Notes under the pieces: generated by a model
Seen by the model: the letters and a program-made list of their open reading frames with translations, nothing else
Databases searched by the model: none
Told to the model about the DNA's origin: nothing
Assembly: GCA_963923035.1 (NCBI GenBank)
Contig: CAWUKT010000008.1
Span: forward strand, 1-64,000
DNA from: CAWUKT01 sp963923035
Lineage (GTDB): Bacteria; Bacteroidota; Bacteroidia; J057; JADKCL01
Direction of reading: 5' to 3'
Length of the DNA: 64,000 nucleotides
Shown: positions 33,191 through 41,569 of the stretch, one piece after another
Layout: the number at the start of each line of letters is the position of its first letter
How positions within the stretch are numbered: position 1 is the first letter of the stretch
Position numbers and translations under genes: made by a program

Positions 33191-33487
33191 ATGGCGGAAG
33201 AAACAGTAAATAACGAAGCGGTTGCTGAAACCCTGGACCGGAACACCCGCAAAGAGCGGATCGGACTGGTAGTCAGTGACAAGATGAACAAGAGCATCAC
33301 GGTACTGGTAGAACGGAAGGTCAAGCACCCCATCTACGGAAAGTTCGTGAAGAAGAGTCAAAAATACCTGGCGCACGACGAGCGTGACGAGGCAGGTGCA
33401 GGCGATACCGTCCGCATCATGGAGACCCGTCCCATGAGCAAGAACAAGCGCTGGCGTTTGGTAGAAATCATCGAAAAAGCGAAGTAA
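33191..33487 (+). CDS. rpsQ: 30S ribosomal protein S17
   Basis: 98 residues. An acidic ~18-residue N-terminal leader precedes the OB-fold RKERIGLVVSDKMNKSITVL and KHPIYGKFVKKSQKYLAHDE. Primary 16S rRNA 5'-domain binder. Confidence 0.97.
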   Translation: MAEETVNNEAVAETLDRNTRKERIGLVVSDKMNKSITVLVERKVKHPIYGKFVKKSQKYLAHDERDEAGAGDTVRIMETRPMSKNKRWRLVEIIEKAK

Positions 33488-33490
33488 GAA

Positions 33491-33859
33491 ATGGTACAAC
33501 AGGAATCCAGAGTCAACGTCGCCGACAACAGCGGAGCCAAGAAGCTGCTGGTCATTCGGGTGCTGGGTGGAACGAAGCGTCGTTACGCCAGCGTTGGAGA
33601 CCGGGTCATTTGCTCCGTTAAAGCCGCCGACCCCAACGGAAACGTCAAGAAAGGTGACGTTGTGCGGGCAGTAGTGGTGCGTACCAAGAAAGAGGTTCGC
33701 CGTCGCGATGGTTCCTACATCCGGTTTGATGAAAATGCAGCCGTGCTGATTAACCCGGAAGGTGAACCCCGTGGTACCCGTATCTTTGGTCCGGTCGCCC
33801 GTGAGCTTCGCGAGAAGAATTACATGAAGATCGTTTCTTTGGCCCCGGAAGTACTTTAA
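33491..33859 (+). CDS. rplN: 50S ribosomal protein L14
   Basis: 122 residues, MVQQESRVNVADNSGAKKLL ... FGPVARELREKNYMKIVSLAPEVL. Forms the intersubunit bridge with 16S helix 14 and the docking site for RsfS. Confidence 0.98.
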   Translation: MVQQESRVNVADNSGAKKLLVIRVLGGTKRRYASVGDRVICSVKAADPNGNVKKGDVVRAVVVRTKKEVRRRDGSYIRFDENAAVLINPEGEPRGTRIFGPVARELREKNYMKIVSLAPEVL

Positions 33860-33876
33860 TCGAAGGAGGAAGGAAA

Positions 33877-34248
33877 ATGTCCAGAAGAAAATTCAATAAG
33901 CGACCCAAACTCCACATCAAGAAGGGAGACGAGGTCAAAGTACTTTCCGGTCGTGAACGCGGAAAAACCGGACGGGTGCTTGTCATTACCCACAAAGTAG
34001 ACAAGCGTACCGGAGAGGTCGTCAGCCGCGCCATCGTAGAAGGCCTCAATCTTGTGGCCAAGCACAAGCGCCCCGACCAGAACAACCCCCAGGGGGGAAT
34101 CGTGGAAACCGAAGCTGGCATCCACGTAGCAAAGCTGCAACTCATCGATCCGAAATCAAAAGCTCCGACCCGCGTAGGTCGCAAGCGCAACGAGAACGGC
34201 AAAGGATGGGTTCGTTATTCTAAGAAATCAGGCGAAATCATAGGTTAA
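33877..34248 (+). CDS. rplX: 50S ribosomal protein L24
   Basis: 123 residues. KOW motif HIKKGDEVKVLSGRERGKTG followed by GINLVAKHKRPDQ-type core (here EGLNLVAKHKRPDQNNPQGG). 50S assembly initiator. A GAAGGAGGA sequence lies upstream of the ATG. Confidence 0.97.
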   Translation: MSRRKFNKRPKLHIKKGDEVKVLSGRERGKTGRVLVITHKVDKRTGEVVSRAIVEGLNLVAKHKRPDQNNPQGGIVETEAGIHVAKLQLIDPKSKAPTRVGRKRNENGKGWVRYSKKSGEIIG

Positions 34249-34249
34249 G

Positions 34250-34801
34250 ATGTCCGAAGTTAGACTTTACAATGATTACAAAGAGCGGGTAGTGCCCGCC
34301 CTGATGGAGCAGTTTAAGTACTCTTCCGTCATGCAAGTACCTCGCCTCCAGAAGATCTGTCTGTCCCGTGGCCTCGGCGATGCGATTTCGGATAAAAAGC
34401 TCCTGGAGCATGCTGTCAACGAATTTGGTCTCATCACCGGTCAAAAGGCCGTGATCACCAAGTCGAAAAAGGACATCTCGAACTTTAAGTTGCGTAAAGG
34501 CATGCCGATCGGCTGTCGCGTGACCCTCCGTCGTGACCGGATGTTTGAATTCCTCGATCGCCTCATCAACGTTGCTATGCCTCGTATCCGTGACTTCCGT
34601 GGGATCTCCCCGAAGTCATTCGATGGCCGCGGCAACTACAACATGGGTATCAAGGAACAAATCATCTTCCCTGAAATCGACGTTGATAAAATTGAGCGGA
34701 TTGCCGGTTTGGATATCACCTTTGTGACTTCCGCCCCGACCGACGAAGAAGCATTCGCACTTTTAAAATTGTTTGGAATGCCTTTCAAAGGCCAAAAGTA
34801 A
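34250..34801 (+). CDS. rplE: 50S ribosomal protein L5
   Basis: 183 residues; KICLSRGLGDAISDKKLLEH, GCRVTLRRDRMFEFLDRLIN and RDFRGISPKSFDGRGNYNMG are conserved. Binds 5S rRNA and contacts P-site tRNA. Starts 1 nt after the rplX stop. Confidence 0.98.
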   Translation: MSEVRLYNDYKERVVPALMEQFKYSSVMQVPRLQKICLSRGLGDAISDKKLLEHAVNEFGLITGQKAVITKSKKDISNFKLRKGMPIGCRVTLRRDRMFEFLDRLINVAMPRIRDFRGISPKSFDGRGNYNMGIKEQIIFPEIDVDKIERIAGLDITFVTSAPTDEEAFALLKLFGMPFKGQK

Positions 34802-34806
34802 ATACC

Positions 34807-35076
34807 ATGTCCAGAAAAGCTGTCGTCGTCCGCCAACAAAAGCGCGAAAAAATGGTCGCCAAGTACGCTGAGAAGCGTGCGGCCCTGAAAGAAGCCGGAG
34901 ATTACCGCGCATTGGCCTTGTTGCCCCGGGATTCCTCCCCGGTCCGCCTTAAAAACCGGTGCAAGCTCACGGGACGTCCCAAAGGATATATCCGGAAGTT
35001 TGGTATTTCTCGAATCAAGTTCCGGGAACTTGCCCTTCAAGGCCGCATTCCTGGTGTTAAAAAAGCAAGCTGGTAA
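34807..35076 (+). CDS. rpsN: 30S ribosomal protein S14, long zinc-free form
   Basis: 89 residues, the long C-minus form: no CxxC...CxxC zinc site (one lone Cys in RLKNRCKLTGRPKGYIRKFG). Typical 3' part SRIKFRELALQGRIPGVKKASW. Confidence 0.97.
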   Translation: MSRKAVVVRQQKREKMVAKYAEKRAALKEAGDYRALALLPRDSSPVRLKNRCKLTGRPKGYIRKFGISRIKFRELALQGRIPGVKKASW

Positions 35077-35087
35077 AGAGAAGAGTT

Positions 35088-35486
35088 ATGTCTACTGATA
35101 GTGTTGCAGATTACCTGACCCGTCTCCGGAACGCCATTGGCGCCGGACACCGTGTAGTAGAGCTCCCCGCATCCAACCTGCGGAAAGCCATCACCAAGGT
35201 GTTGTATGACAAAGGCTATATCGCCAAGTACAAGTTCATCGACTCCGAAATCCAGGGTACCATCAAGATTGCCCTGAAGTACGATAAAATTAGCAAGCGT
35301 TCTGCTATTACCTCCCTTACCCGGATCAGCAAGCCCGGTCTGCGGAAGTACACAGGCGTGAGCACCATGCCCCGTGTATTGAACGGTATGGGAATCGCCA
35401 TCGTTTCCACTTCCAAAGGTGTCATGACCGACAAGGAAGCCCGGGAACTCAACGTCGGCGGCGAAGTATTGTGTTACGTATATTAA
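35088..35486 (+). CDS. rpsH: 30S ribosomal protein S8
   Basis: 132 residues; DSVADYLTRLRNAIGAGHRV ... GLRKYTGVSTMPRVLNGMGIAIVSTSKGVMTDKEAR. Central 16S rRNA binder; translational repressor of the spc operon in E. coli. Confidence 0.98.
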   Translation: MSTDSVADYLTRLRNAIGAGHRVVELPASNLRKAITKVLYDKGYIAKYKFIDSEIQGTIKIALKYDKISKRSAITSLTRISKPGLRKYTGVSTMPRVLNGMGIAIVSTSKGVMTDKEARELNVGGEVLCYVY

Positions 35487-35498
35487 GGAATAGAAACG

Positions 35499-36050
35499 AT
35501 GTCCAGGATAGGTAAAAAACCAATCTCCATTCCGTCCGGCCTTGATATCAAGGTCCAGGACAACGTGGTGACTGTCAAAGGCCCCAAAGGGGAATTGAAG
35601 CAGGAATTTCACGCGGACCTCTCGGTTTCCGTTGCGGATGGTTCCCTGACTGTCGAGCGTCCCTCTGACAAAAAGGAACACCGTGCAATGCATGGTCTCT
35701 ACCGGGCCCTCATCAATAACATGGTGATCGGCGTTTCGGAAGGCTATAAAAAAGAGCTCGAACTGGTAGGTGTCGGTTACAAAGCTGATGCCAAGGGCCA
35801 GGTCCTCGAACTCAACCTTGGCTTCTCTCACTTAGTTGTTGTAGTTTTGCCGAAGGAAATCAGCGTTGCAACTGAAACCAAGAAAGGTTCAAATCCCAAA
35901 ATCACCCTTGAAGGGATCGACAAGCAACTTTTGGGTCACTTTGCATCAAAAATCCGCTCCCTCCGGCCGCCGGAGCCCTACAAAGGCAAAGGCATCCGGT
36001 ACGTAGGCGAAGAAATTAGAAGAAAAGCAGGTAAGACTGCCGCTAAGTAA
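35499..36050 (+). CDS. rplF: 50S ribosomal protein L6
   Basis: 183 residues; MSRIGKKPISIPSGLDIKVQ and the C-terminal RPPEPYKGKGIRYVGEEIRRKAGK (GTPase-centre contact) are diagnostic. Confidence 0.98.
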   Translation: MSRIGKKPISIPSGLDIKVQDNVVTVKGPKGELKQEFHADLSVSVADGSLTVERPSDKKEHRAMHGLYRALINNMVIGVSEGYKKELELVGVGYKADAKGQVLELNLGFSHLVVVVLPKEISVATETKKGSNPKITLEGIDKQLLGHFASKIRSLRPPEPYKGKGIRYVGEEIRRKAGKTAAK

Positions 36051-36056
36051 GGAGTT

Positions 36057-36425
36057 ATGAGCAAGAGCACTAAAAAATATATTCGGCGGGAGCGAATCAA
36101 AAAAGGTATTCGCAAGCGTGTCAATGGGACCGCTGATCGTCCTCGCCTTTCTGTTTTCCGGAGCAATAAAGAGATCTACGCTCAGATCATCAACGACATC
36201 GATGGCAAGACCATCGTCGCTGCCTCCTCTCGTTCCAAAGACATTTCTGAAGCTGCCAATGGCAAGTCCAAGTCGCAGATCAGCAAAGAAGTTGGAATGG
36301 ACCTGGCCCGCAAAGCCAAGGATGCTGGTGTAGAAGTCGTCGTCTTTGACCGCAACGGATATCGTTTCCAAGGACGCGTTGCTGCCCTCGCTGAAGGTGC
36401 ACGTGAAGGAGGTTTGAACTTTTAA
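36057..36425 (+). CDS. rplR: 50S ribosomal protein L18
   Basis: 122 residues; RRERIKKGIRKRVNGTADRP RLSVFRSNKEIYAQIINDIDG and the C-terminal FDRNGYRFQGRVAALAEGAREGGLNF. 5S rRNA binder. Confidence 0.97.
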   Translation: MSKSTKKYIRRERIKKGIRKRVNGTADRPRLSVFRSNKEIYAQIINDIDGKTIVAASSRSKDISEAANGKSKSQISKEVGMDLARKAKDAGVEVVVFDRNGYRFQGRVAALAEGAREGGLNF

Positions 36426-36436
36426 TTGTTTTAGCA

Positions 36437-36964
36437 ATGGCAATGAAGCAACAAAAAAATCAACGGGTTAAAAGCAGCGACGTCGAGCTCCAGGAAACTG
36501 TAGTAAAGATCAAGCGTGTAGCCAAAGTAGTAAAAGGTGGCCGTCGTTTCAGCTTTTCCGCTCTGGTTGTCGTAGGAGATAAAAAAGGAGCAGTTGGTTT
36601 CGGTTTGGGTAAAGCCAATGAAGTTACCGATGCCATCTCCAAAGGTGTTGACGATGCGAAAAAGAATCTGGTCAAAGTACCGATCACCCGCAAAGGCACC
36701 GTTCCCCACGAATCCTTCACCAAGTACGGCGCCGCTAAGGTTCTCCTTCGCCCTGCCGCTCCTGGTACCGGTGTACTCGCCGGTGGTGCAATGCGCTCCG
36801 TTCTGGAGGCCGCTGGTATCACCGACGTGATTGGCAAGTCCCTCGGTTCTTCCAATCCCCACAACGTGATCAAGGCAACCCTGAAAGCACTTCAGGAAAC
36901 GCGTGACGCTGTCGCCGTTGCCAAGCAGCGTGGAGTCAATCTGGAAAAAGTTTTTAACGGCTAA
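36437..36964 (+). CDS. rpsE: 30S ribosomal protein S5
   Basis: 175 residues; double-stranded-RNA-like core ETVVKIKRVAKVVKGGRRFS FSALVVVGDKKGAVGFGLGKA and LLRPAAPGTGVLAGGAMRSV. Accuracy-related protein at the mRNA entry. Confidence 0.98.
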   Translation: MAMKQQKNQRVKSSDVELQETVVKIKRVAKVVKGGRRFSFSALVVVGDKKGAVGFGLGKANEVTDAISKGVDDAKKNLVKVPITRKGTVPHESFTKYGAAKVLLRPAAPGTGVLAGGAMRSVLEAAGITDVIGKSLGSSNPHNVIKATLKALQETRDAVAVAKQRGVNLEKVFNG

Positions 36965-36969
36965 TCACC

Positions 36970-37155
36970 ATGACTCAGATCAAATTAACTCAGGTAAAAA
37001 GCACGATTAACCGTCCCCGTCGCCAAAAACTCACCATTGAGGCGCTTGGATTGGGTAAGTTAAATAAGACGGTCGTTCACAATGCTACCCCCCAGATCAT
37101 TGGGATGGTTAAGGTTGTGAGCCACCTCGTAAAAGTGGAAGAGGTTGAAGCATGA
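36970..37155 (+). CDS. rpmD: 50S ribosomal protein L30
   Basis: 61 residues; IKLTQVKSTINRPRRQKLTI and LGLGKLNKTVVHNATPQIIGMV. Its stop overlaps the rplO start by ATGA. Confidence 0.96.
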   Translation: MTQIKLTQVKSTINRPRRQKLTIEALGLGKLNKTVVHNATPQIIGMVKVVSHLVKVEEVEA

Positions 37156-37601
37156 AACTGGATTCTCTGAAACCCAACGAAGGTTCCACCAAAGCTGGTA
37201 AGCGCATCGGCCGGGGTGAAGGCTCCGGACGTGGAGGAACCTCTACCAAAGGCCACAAAGGGGCTCAGTCCCGCAGTGGTTACAAATACCGTCCTTGGTT
37301 TGAAGGTGGTCAGATGCCCCTTTACCGTCGAATCCCCAAGTTTGGATTCAAGAATCGGAATCGGGTTGAATACACTCCCGTAAACCTGGACCAACTTCAG
37401 AAACTTGCAGACGAGAAAGGTCTTGCGGAGATCTCTTCGGAAGAACTGCTCGCCAATGGCATCATTGCCAAGAAATCAGAACTCGTTAAGATTTTGGGAC
37501 GCGGCGATCTCACAGCATCCCTCAAAGTCTCGGCCAACAAATTCAGCAAGTCGGCCAAGGCAGCAATTGAAGGCGCAGGTGGGACCGCAGTTGAAATCTG
37601 A
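37152..37601 (+). CDS. rplO: 50S ribosomal protein L15
   Basis: 149 residues; RIGRGEGSGRGGTSTKGHKG and FEGGQMPLYRRIPKFGFKNR are the conserved glycine-rich and rRNA-binding regions. ATGA overlap with rpmD; 2 nt before secY. Confidence 0.98.
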   Translation: MKLDSLKPNEGSTKAGKRIGRGEGSGRGGTSTKGHKGAQSRSGYKYRPWFEGGQMPLYRRIPKFGFKNRNRVEYTPVNLDQLQKLADEKGLAEISSEELLANGIIAKKSELVKILGRGDLTASLKVSANKFSKSAKAAIEGAGGTAVEI

Positions 37602-37603
37602 TT

Positions 37604-38944
37604 ATGAAGAATTTTATTGAAAAATTAAGGAACATCTGGAGAATCGAAGAGCTTCGTAAGAGGATCATTTATACCCTTACGTTGCTCCTGGTTTTCAGGG
37701 TGGGAAGCTACATTATCTTGCCAGGCATTGATTCTGAGGCATTGCAGGCCCAGTTTGACGATGGCCAGGGCAATGGTATCCTTGGATTGATCAACACCTT
37801 CGTTGGAGGTGCGTTTTCTCGTGGAGCCATTTTTGCTTTGGGTATCATGCCTTATATCTCTGCTTCCATCATCGTGCAGTTGTTGGGGGCCGCAATGCCT
37901 TCCATCCAGAAGCTGCAACGGGAAGGAGAAAGTGGGCAAAAGAAAATCAATCAGCTTACCCGCTACCTGACAGTAATCATCACCTTCGGCCAGGCGGCCG
38001 GTTACGTAGTAAACCTGCGGAGCATGTATCCTGGGGCTTTGCCTGCCAGCGATGGATTGTTCTGGTTGACTGCAGTGACGATTCTGACCGCAGGTACCAT
38101 GTTCCTGGTTTGGTTGGGTGAGCGGATCACCGACAATGGAATTGGAAACGGTGTTTCCTTGATCATTGCCATCGGGATCATCGCCGGATTGCCCGGCGCC
38201 CTCTACAATGAGTGGTCCACGAACTCAGCAATGGTATTCTTCATTGAAATGATTGCACTCGGACTGGCTACCATGGCTGTTGTTGCCCTGACCCAAGCCA
38301 CCCGTAAGATCCCTGTCAACTATGCCCGTCGAGTTATGGGCAACCGAATTGCAGGTGGAATGACCAACAATGCCCGTCAGTACATTCCGCTCAAAGTGAA
38401 CTCTGCTGGTGTAATGCCGATCATCTTTGCCCAGGCAATTATGTTCATCCCTGCTACCATCGCCCAGTTCTTCCCCACGAGCGGATTCTGGCAATCTACC
38501 GGAGCTATGTTCGCAGACTTTACCGGGTTTGTGTACAACTTCAGCTTCGCCCTGTTGATCATCATCTTCACCTACTTCTATACGGCCATCGTCATCAACC
38601 CGAATGACATTGCCGACAACCTGAAACGTAACGGTGGCTTTATCCCGGGCATCAAGCCGGGTAAAAAGACCGCTGAATATATCGATACCATCCTCTCCCG
38701 GATCACCTTGCCTGGCTCTATTGCCCTTGCCTTCGTGGCAGTCTTCCCGGCTTTTGCCAGCATCTTAGGTGTATCTCAGGCCTTCTCCCAGTTCTTCGGT
38801 GGAACCAGCCTGCTGATCATGATCGGGGTAGTTTTGGATACCCTCCAACAGGTCGAAAGTTACTTGTTGATGCGTCACTACGATGGCCTCATGCGCCAAG
38901 GTCGGATTCGTCGTCCCCAAGGAGCGCCAGGAGTTTCCATCTAA
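37604..38944 (+). CDS. secY: Protein translocase subunit SecY
   Basis: 446 residues, ten membrane helices. Plug and early loop region LGLINTFVGGAFSRGAIFALGIMPYISASI, cytoplasmic loop QATRKIPVNYARRVMGNRIAGG and C-terminal loop NGGFIPGIKPGKKTAEYIDTILSRITLPGS. Forms the SecYEG channel for unfolded exported proteins, including the T9SS cargo in this window. Its stop shares one base with the map start. Confidence 0.98.
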   Translation: MKNFIEKLRNIWRIEELRKRIIYTLTLLLVFRVGSYIILPGIDSEALQAQFDDGQGNGILGLINTFVGGAFSRGAIFALGIMPYISASIIVQLLGAAMPSIQKLQREGESGQKKINQLTRYLTVIITFGQAAGYVVNLRSMYPGALPASDGLFWLTAVTILTAGTMFLVWLGERITDNGIGNGVSLIIAIGIIAGLPGALYNEWSTNSAMVFFIEMIALGLATMAVVALTQATRKIPVNYARRVMGNRIAGGMTNNARQYIPLKVNSAGVMPIIFAQAIMFIPATIAQFFPTSGFWQSTGAMFADFTGFVYNFSFALLIIIFTYFYTAIVINPNDIADNLKRNGGFIPGIKPGKKTAEYIDTILSRITLPGSIALAFVAVFPAFASILGVSQAFSQFFGGTSLLIMIGVVLDTLQQVESYLLMRHYDGLMRQGRIRRPQGAPGVSI

Positions 38945-39741
38945 TGGCCGTCGGTACCGTTACCATAAAGACTGAGGAAGAAATTGACCTCATTCGAAAA
39001 AGTTCTTTGTTAGTAGGAAAGACCTTGGGGGAAGTTAGCAAGCTCATTGAACCGGGCTGTAACACCCTCAAAATGGACCAAGTTGCGGAAGAGTTTATCC
39101 GCGACAACGGTGGAGTCCCGGCCTTTAAAGGTTATCGCCAATCTCCCACCGATGCTCCTTTCCCTGGATCCCTCTGCATTTCCATCAATGAAGAAGTCGT
39201 CCACGGAATTCCCCACGAGCACCGGGATTTGAAAGAAGGCGATGTGGTCTCAGTAGATTGCGGCGTTCTGATGAATGGCTACTACGGAGATTGCGCTTAC
39301 ACCTTCAAGGTTGGCAATGTGAATTCCAAGAAGAAACGGCTGCTGAAGATTACGGAAGAGTCGTTGTACAAAGGGTTGGAAAATGCAGTTGAAGGAAAAC
39401 ACATTGGCGACGTCTCCCACGCGATTCAATTCCACGCCGAAACCCACGGCTACTCGATTGTTCGCGAACTGGTGGGACACGGACTCGGATCCAATCTTCA
39501 TGAGCCCCCGGAAGTTCCAAACTTCGGCAGACGCAGAAGCGGCTTGAAGCTCAAAGAAGGAATGGTCCTGGCGGTTGAGCCCATGGTAAACCTGGGACGG
39601 CGCCGAATCAAGATGCTCAACGACGGATGGACAGTGGTCACTGCCGATCAAATGCCCTCCGCCCATTTCGAACACACGATTGTCGTTCGGAAAAATAAAT
39701 GTGAAATATTATCTTCGCACTCCTTTATAGTGAACCAGTAA
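38944..39741 (+). CDS. map: Methionine aminopeptidase, type I
   Basis: 265 residues. Metal ligands of the pita-bread fold: two Asp in VSVDCGVLMNGYYGDCAYTF, His in LVGHGLGSNLHEPPEVPNF, Glu in VLAVEPMVNLG and the final Glu region AHFEHTIVV. Removes N-terminal methionine from new proteins. Coupled to secY with no adk between them. Confidence 0.97.
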   Translation: MAVGTVTIKTEEEIDLIRKSSLLVGKTLGEVSKLIEPGCNTLKMDQVAEEFIRDNGGVPAFKGYRQSPTDAPFPGSLCISINEEVVHGIPHEHRDLKEGDVVSVDCGVLMNGYYGDCAYTFKVGNVNSKKKRLLKITEESLYKGLENAVEGKHIGDVSHAIQFHAETHGYSIVRELVGHGLGSNLHEPPEVPNFGRRRSGLKLKEGMVLAVEPMVNLGRRRIKMLNDGWTVVTADQMPSAHFEHTIVVRKNKCEILSSHSFIVNQ

Positions 39742-39750
39742 AAAGTCCTT

Positions 39751-39969
39751 ATGGCGAAACAGCAATCCATTAAGATGGATGGCACCATCATCGAAGCGCT
39801 CCCGAATGCCCAGTTCAAGGTTGAACTGGAGAATGGGCACCAAATTTTGGCCCATATCTCAGGGAAGATGCGGATGTACTACATCAAAATCCTTCCCGGT
39901 GACCGCGTGAGCGTAGAAATGTCGCCGTACGACTTATCTAAAGGTAGAATCGTATACAGATACAAATAA
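39751..39969 (+). CDS. infA: Translation initiation factor IF-1
   Basis: 72 residues, single OB-fold: SIKMDGTIIEALPNAQFKVE, ILAHISGKMRMYYIKILPGD, VEMSPYDLSKGRIVYRYK. Binds the 30S A site during initiation. Confidence 0.98.
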   Translation: MAKQQSIKMDGTIIEALPNAQFKVELENGHQILAHISGKMRMYYIKILPGDRVSVEMSPYDLSKGRIVYRYK

Positions 39970-39970
39970 A

Positions 39971-40087
39971 ATGAAAGTCAGAGCATCGGTAAAGAAGCGG
40001 TCAGCTGACTGCAAAGTGATCCGCCGGAAAGGCCGGGTCTACGTGATTAACAAAAAGAATCCGCGGTTTAAACAAAGACAAGGATAA
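39971..40087 (+). CDS. rpmJ: 50S ribosomal protein L36, zinc-free form
   Basis: 38 residues (MKVRASVKKRSADCKVIRRK ... FKQRQG), easily missed because of its size. Of the four zinc ligands of the classical form (Cys11, Cys14, Cys27, His33) only Cys14 remains; positions 11, 27 and 33 are Ser, Asn and Phe, so it is the C-minus type. Starts 1 nt after the infA stop. Confidence 0.96.
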   Translation: MKVRASVKKRSADCKVIRRKGRVYVINKKNPRFKQRQG

Positions 40088-40090
40088 GAA

Positions 40091-40468
40091 ATGGCGCGAA
40101 TTGCAGGAGTTGACTTGCCCAAGAACAAGCGAGGCGTAATTGGCCTCACTTACATTTTCGGAATCGGCAAGACCACGGCAGAAAAGATTCTGGCCGAGGC
40201 TAACATCGACGAAAGTAAAAAAGTAAGAGACTGGACCGACGACGAAGTCGTAAGCATTCGGCGGATCATCGGTGACAATTATAAGGTCGAAGGTGCATTG
40301 CGCGCCGAAGTCCAATTGAATATCAAGCGTTTGATGGACATCGGTTGCTACCGTGGCCTGCGTCACCGTAAAGGGCTCCCCCTGCGCGGACAGCGTACCC
40401 GTACGAACGCTCGTACCCGTAAAGGGAAGAAAAAGACAGTTGCTGGTAAGAAGAAGGCAACCAAGTAA
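40091..40468 (+). CDS. rpsM: 30S ribosomal protein S13
   Basis: 125 residues; ARIAGVDLPKNKRGVIGLTY IFGIGKTTAEKIL and C-terminal RKGLPLRGQRTRTNARTRKG KKKTV. 30S head protein contacting tRNA and L5. Confidence 0.98.
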   Translation: MARIAGVDLPKNKRGVIGLTYIFGIGKTTAEKILAEANIDESKKVRDWTDDEVVSIRRIIGDNYKVEGALRAEVQLNIKRLMDIGCYRGLRHRKGLPLRGQRTRTNARTRKGKKKTVAGKKKATK

Positions 40469-40493
40469 TATTTGGCAATACTTGTAGAGAGCA

Positions 40494-40883
40494 ATGGCAA
40501 AAGGAAAAGCTGTACGTAAGCAGAAAAAGAGCAAGGTCGACGCAAACGGCCAGGTGCATATCACCTCCTCTTTCAACAATATCATTATCTCGATCACTGA
40601 TCGCGCTGGAAACGTGATCGGTTGGTCTTCCGCTGGCAAAATGGGCTTCCGTGGTTCTAAAAAGAACACTCCCTATGCTGCCCAGGTAGCGGCCACCGAT
40701 GTAGCCCGGTCTTGCCACGATCGTGGTCTCCAAACCGTCGAAGTATTTGTAAAGGGAACTGGTTCCGGTCGTGAAGCTGCAATTCGCGCGATCGCCAATG
40801 CTGGAATCAATGTAACTGTCATCAAAGACATTACCCCGCTTCCCCACAATGGCTGCCGTCCCCCCAAACGTAGAAGAGTGTAA
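40494..40883 (+). CDS. rpsK: 30S ribosomal protein S11
   Basis: 129 residues; GQVHITSSFNNIIISITDRA GNVIGWSSAGKMGFRGSKKN TPYAAQ and ITPLPHNGCRPPKRRRV. Platform protein near the E-site mRNA. Confidence 0.98.
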   Translation: MAKGKAVRKQKKSKVDANGQVHITSSFNNIIISITDRAGNVIGWSSAGKMGFRGSKKNTPYAAQVAATDVARSCHDRGLQTVEVFVKGTGSGREAAIRAIANAGINVTVIKDITPLPHNGCRPPKRRRV

Positions 40884-40940
40884 TTTGGGACTCTGGAATT
40901 TCGTTGAGAAGTCCCTTTAGATAAAAATCAGAACTAAGCA

Positions 40941-41537
40941 ATGGCAAGATATAGAGGTCCCAAGACTAAAATTGCACGTCGTTTCCGTGAGCCGATCTTT
41001 GGCCCCAGCAAAGCACTGGAGCGCAAGAAGTACGGTCCTGGCCAGCATGGCCGCGGTCGTCGGGGAAAGCCTTCCCAGTACGCAATCCAGCTCATGGAAA
41101 AGCAAAAGGCCAAGTACACCTACGGCCTGCTTGAAAAGCAATTCCGCAACCTGTTCATCAAAGCATCCCGTAAGAAGGGCGTTACCGGTGAGATTTTCCT
41201 CCAGCTGTTGGAATCCCGTCTCGACAATACCGTTTTCCGCCTTGGTTTTGCCCCGACCCGTCGGGCAGCCCGTCAGTTGGTTGGTCACAAGCACATCAAA
41301 GTCAACGGACGTATCATGAACATCGCTTCTCACCTCCTCCGTCCCGGAGACGTGGTAGAAGTACGGGAAAAGAGCAAGTCTCTTGAAGTGATCCAGCAAA
41401 ACGCTGGTCGTCAGTCCTGGAACTGGTTGAACATTGATGCCAGCAACCTCAAAGGAACCTTCGTACAATATCCCAGCCGTGAGGACATCCCTGAAAACAT
41501 CAAGGAAAGCCTCATTGTAGAATTGTACTCGAAGTAA
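40941..41537 (+). CDS. rpsD: 30S ribosomal protein S4, zinc-free form
   Basis: 198 residues. The N-terminal region lacks the cysteines of the C-plus form. The S4 RNA-binding domain ESRLDNTVFRLGFAPTRRAA RQLVGHKHIKVNG is intact. Primary 5'-domain assembly protein; follows rpsK after 57 nt. Confidence 0.98.
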   Translation: MARYRGPKTKIARRFREPIFGPSKALERKKYGPGQHGRGRRGKPSQYAIQLMEKQKAKYTYGLLEKQFRNLFIKASRKKGVTGEIFLQLLESRLDNTVFRLGFAPTRRAARQLVGHKHIKVNGRIMNIASHLLRPGDVVEVREKSKSLEVIQQNAGRQSWNWLNIDASNLKGTFVQYPSREDIPENIKESLIVELYSK

Positions 41538-41569
41538 AACGTTTTTTTCCGAACCATTTACAATCATAT

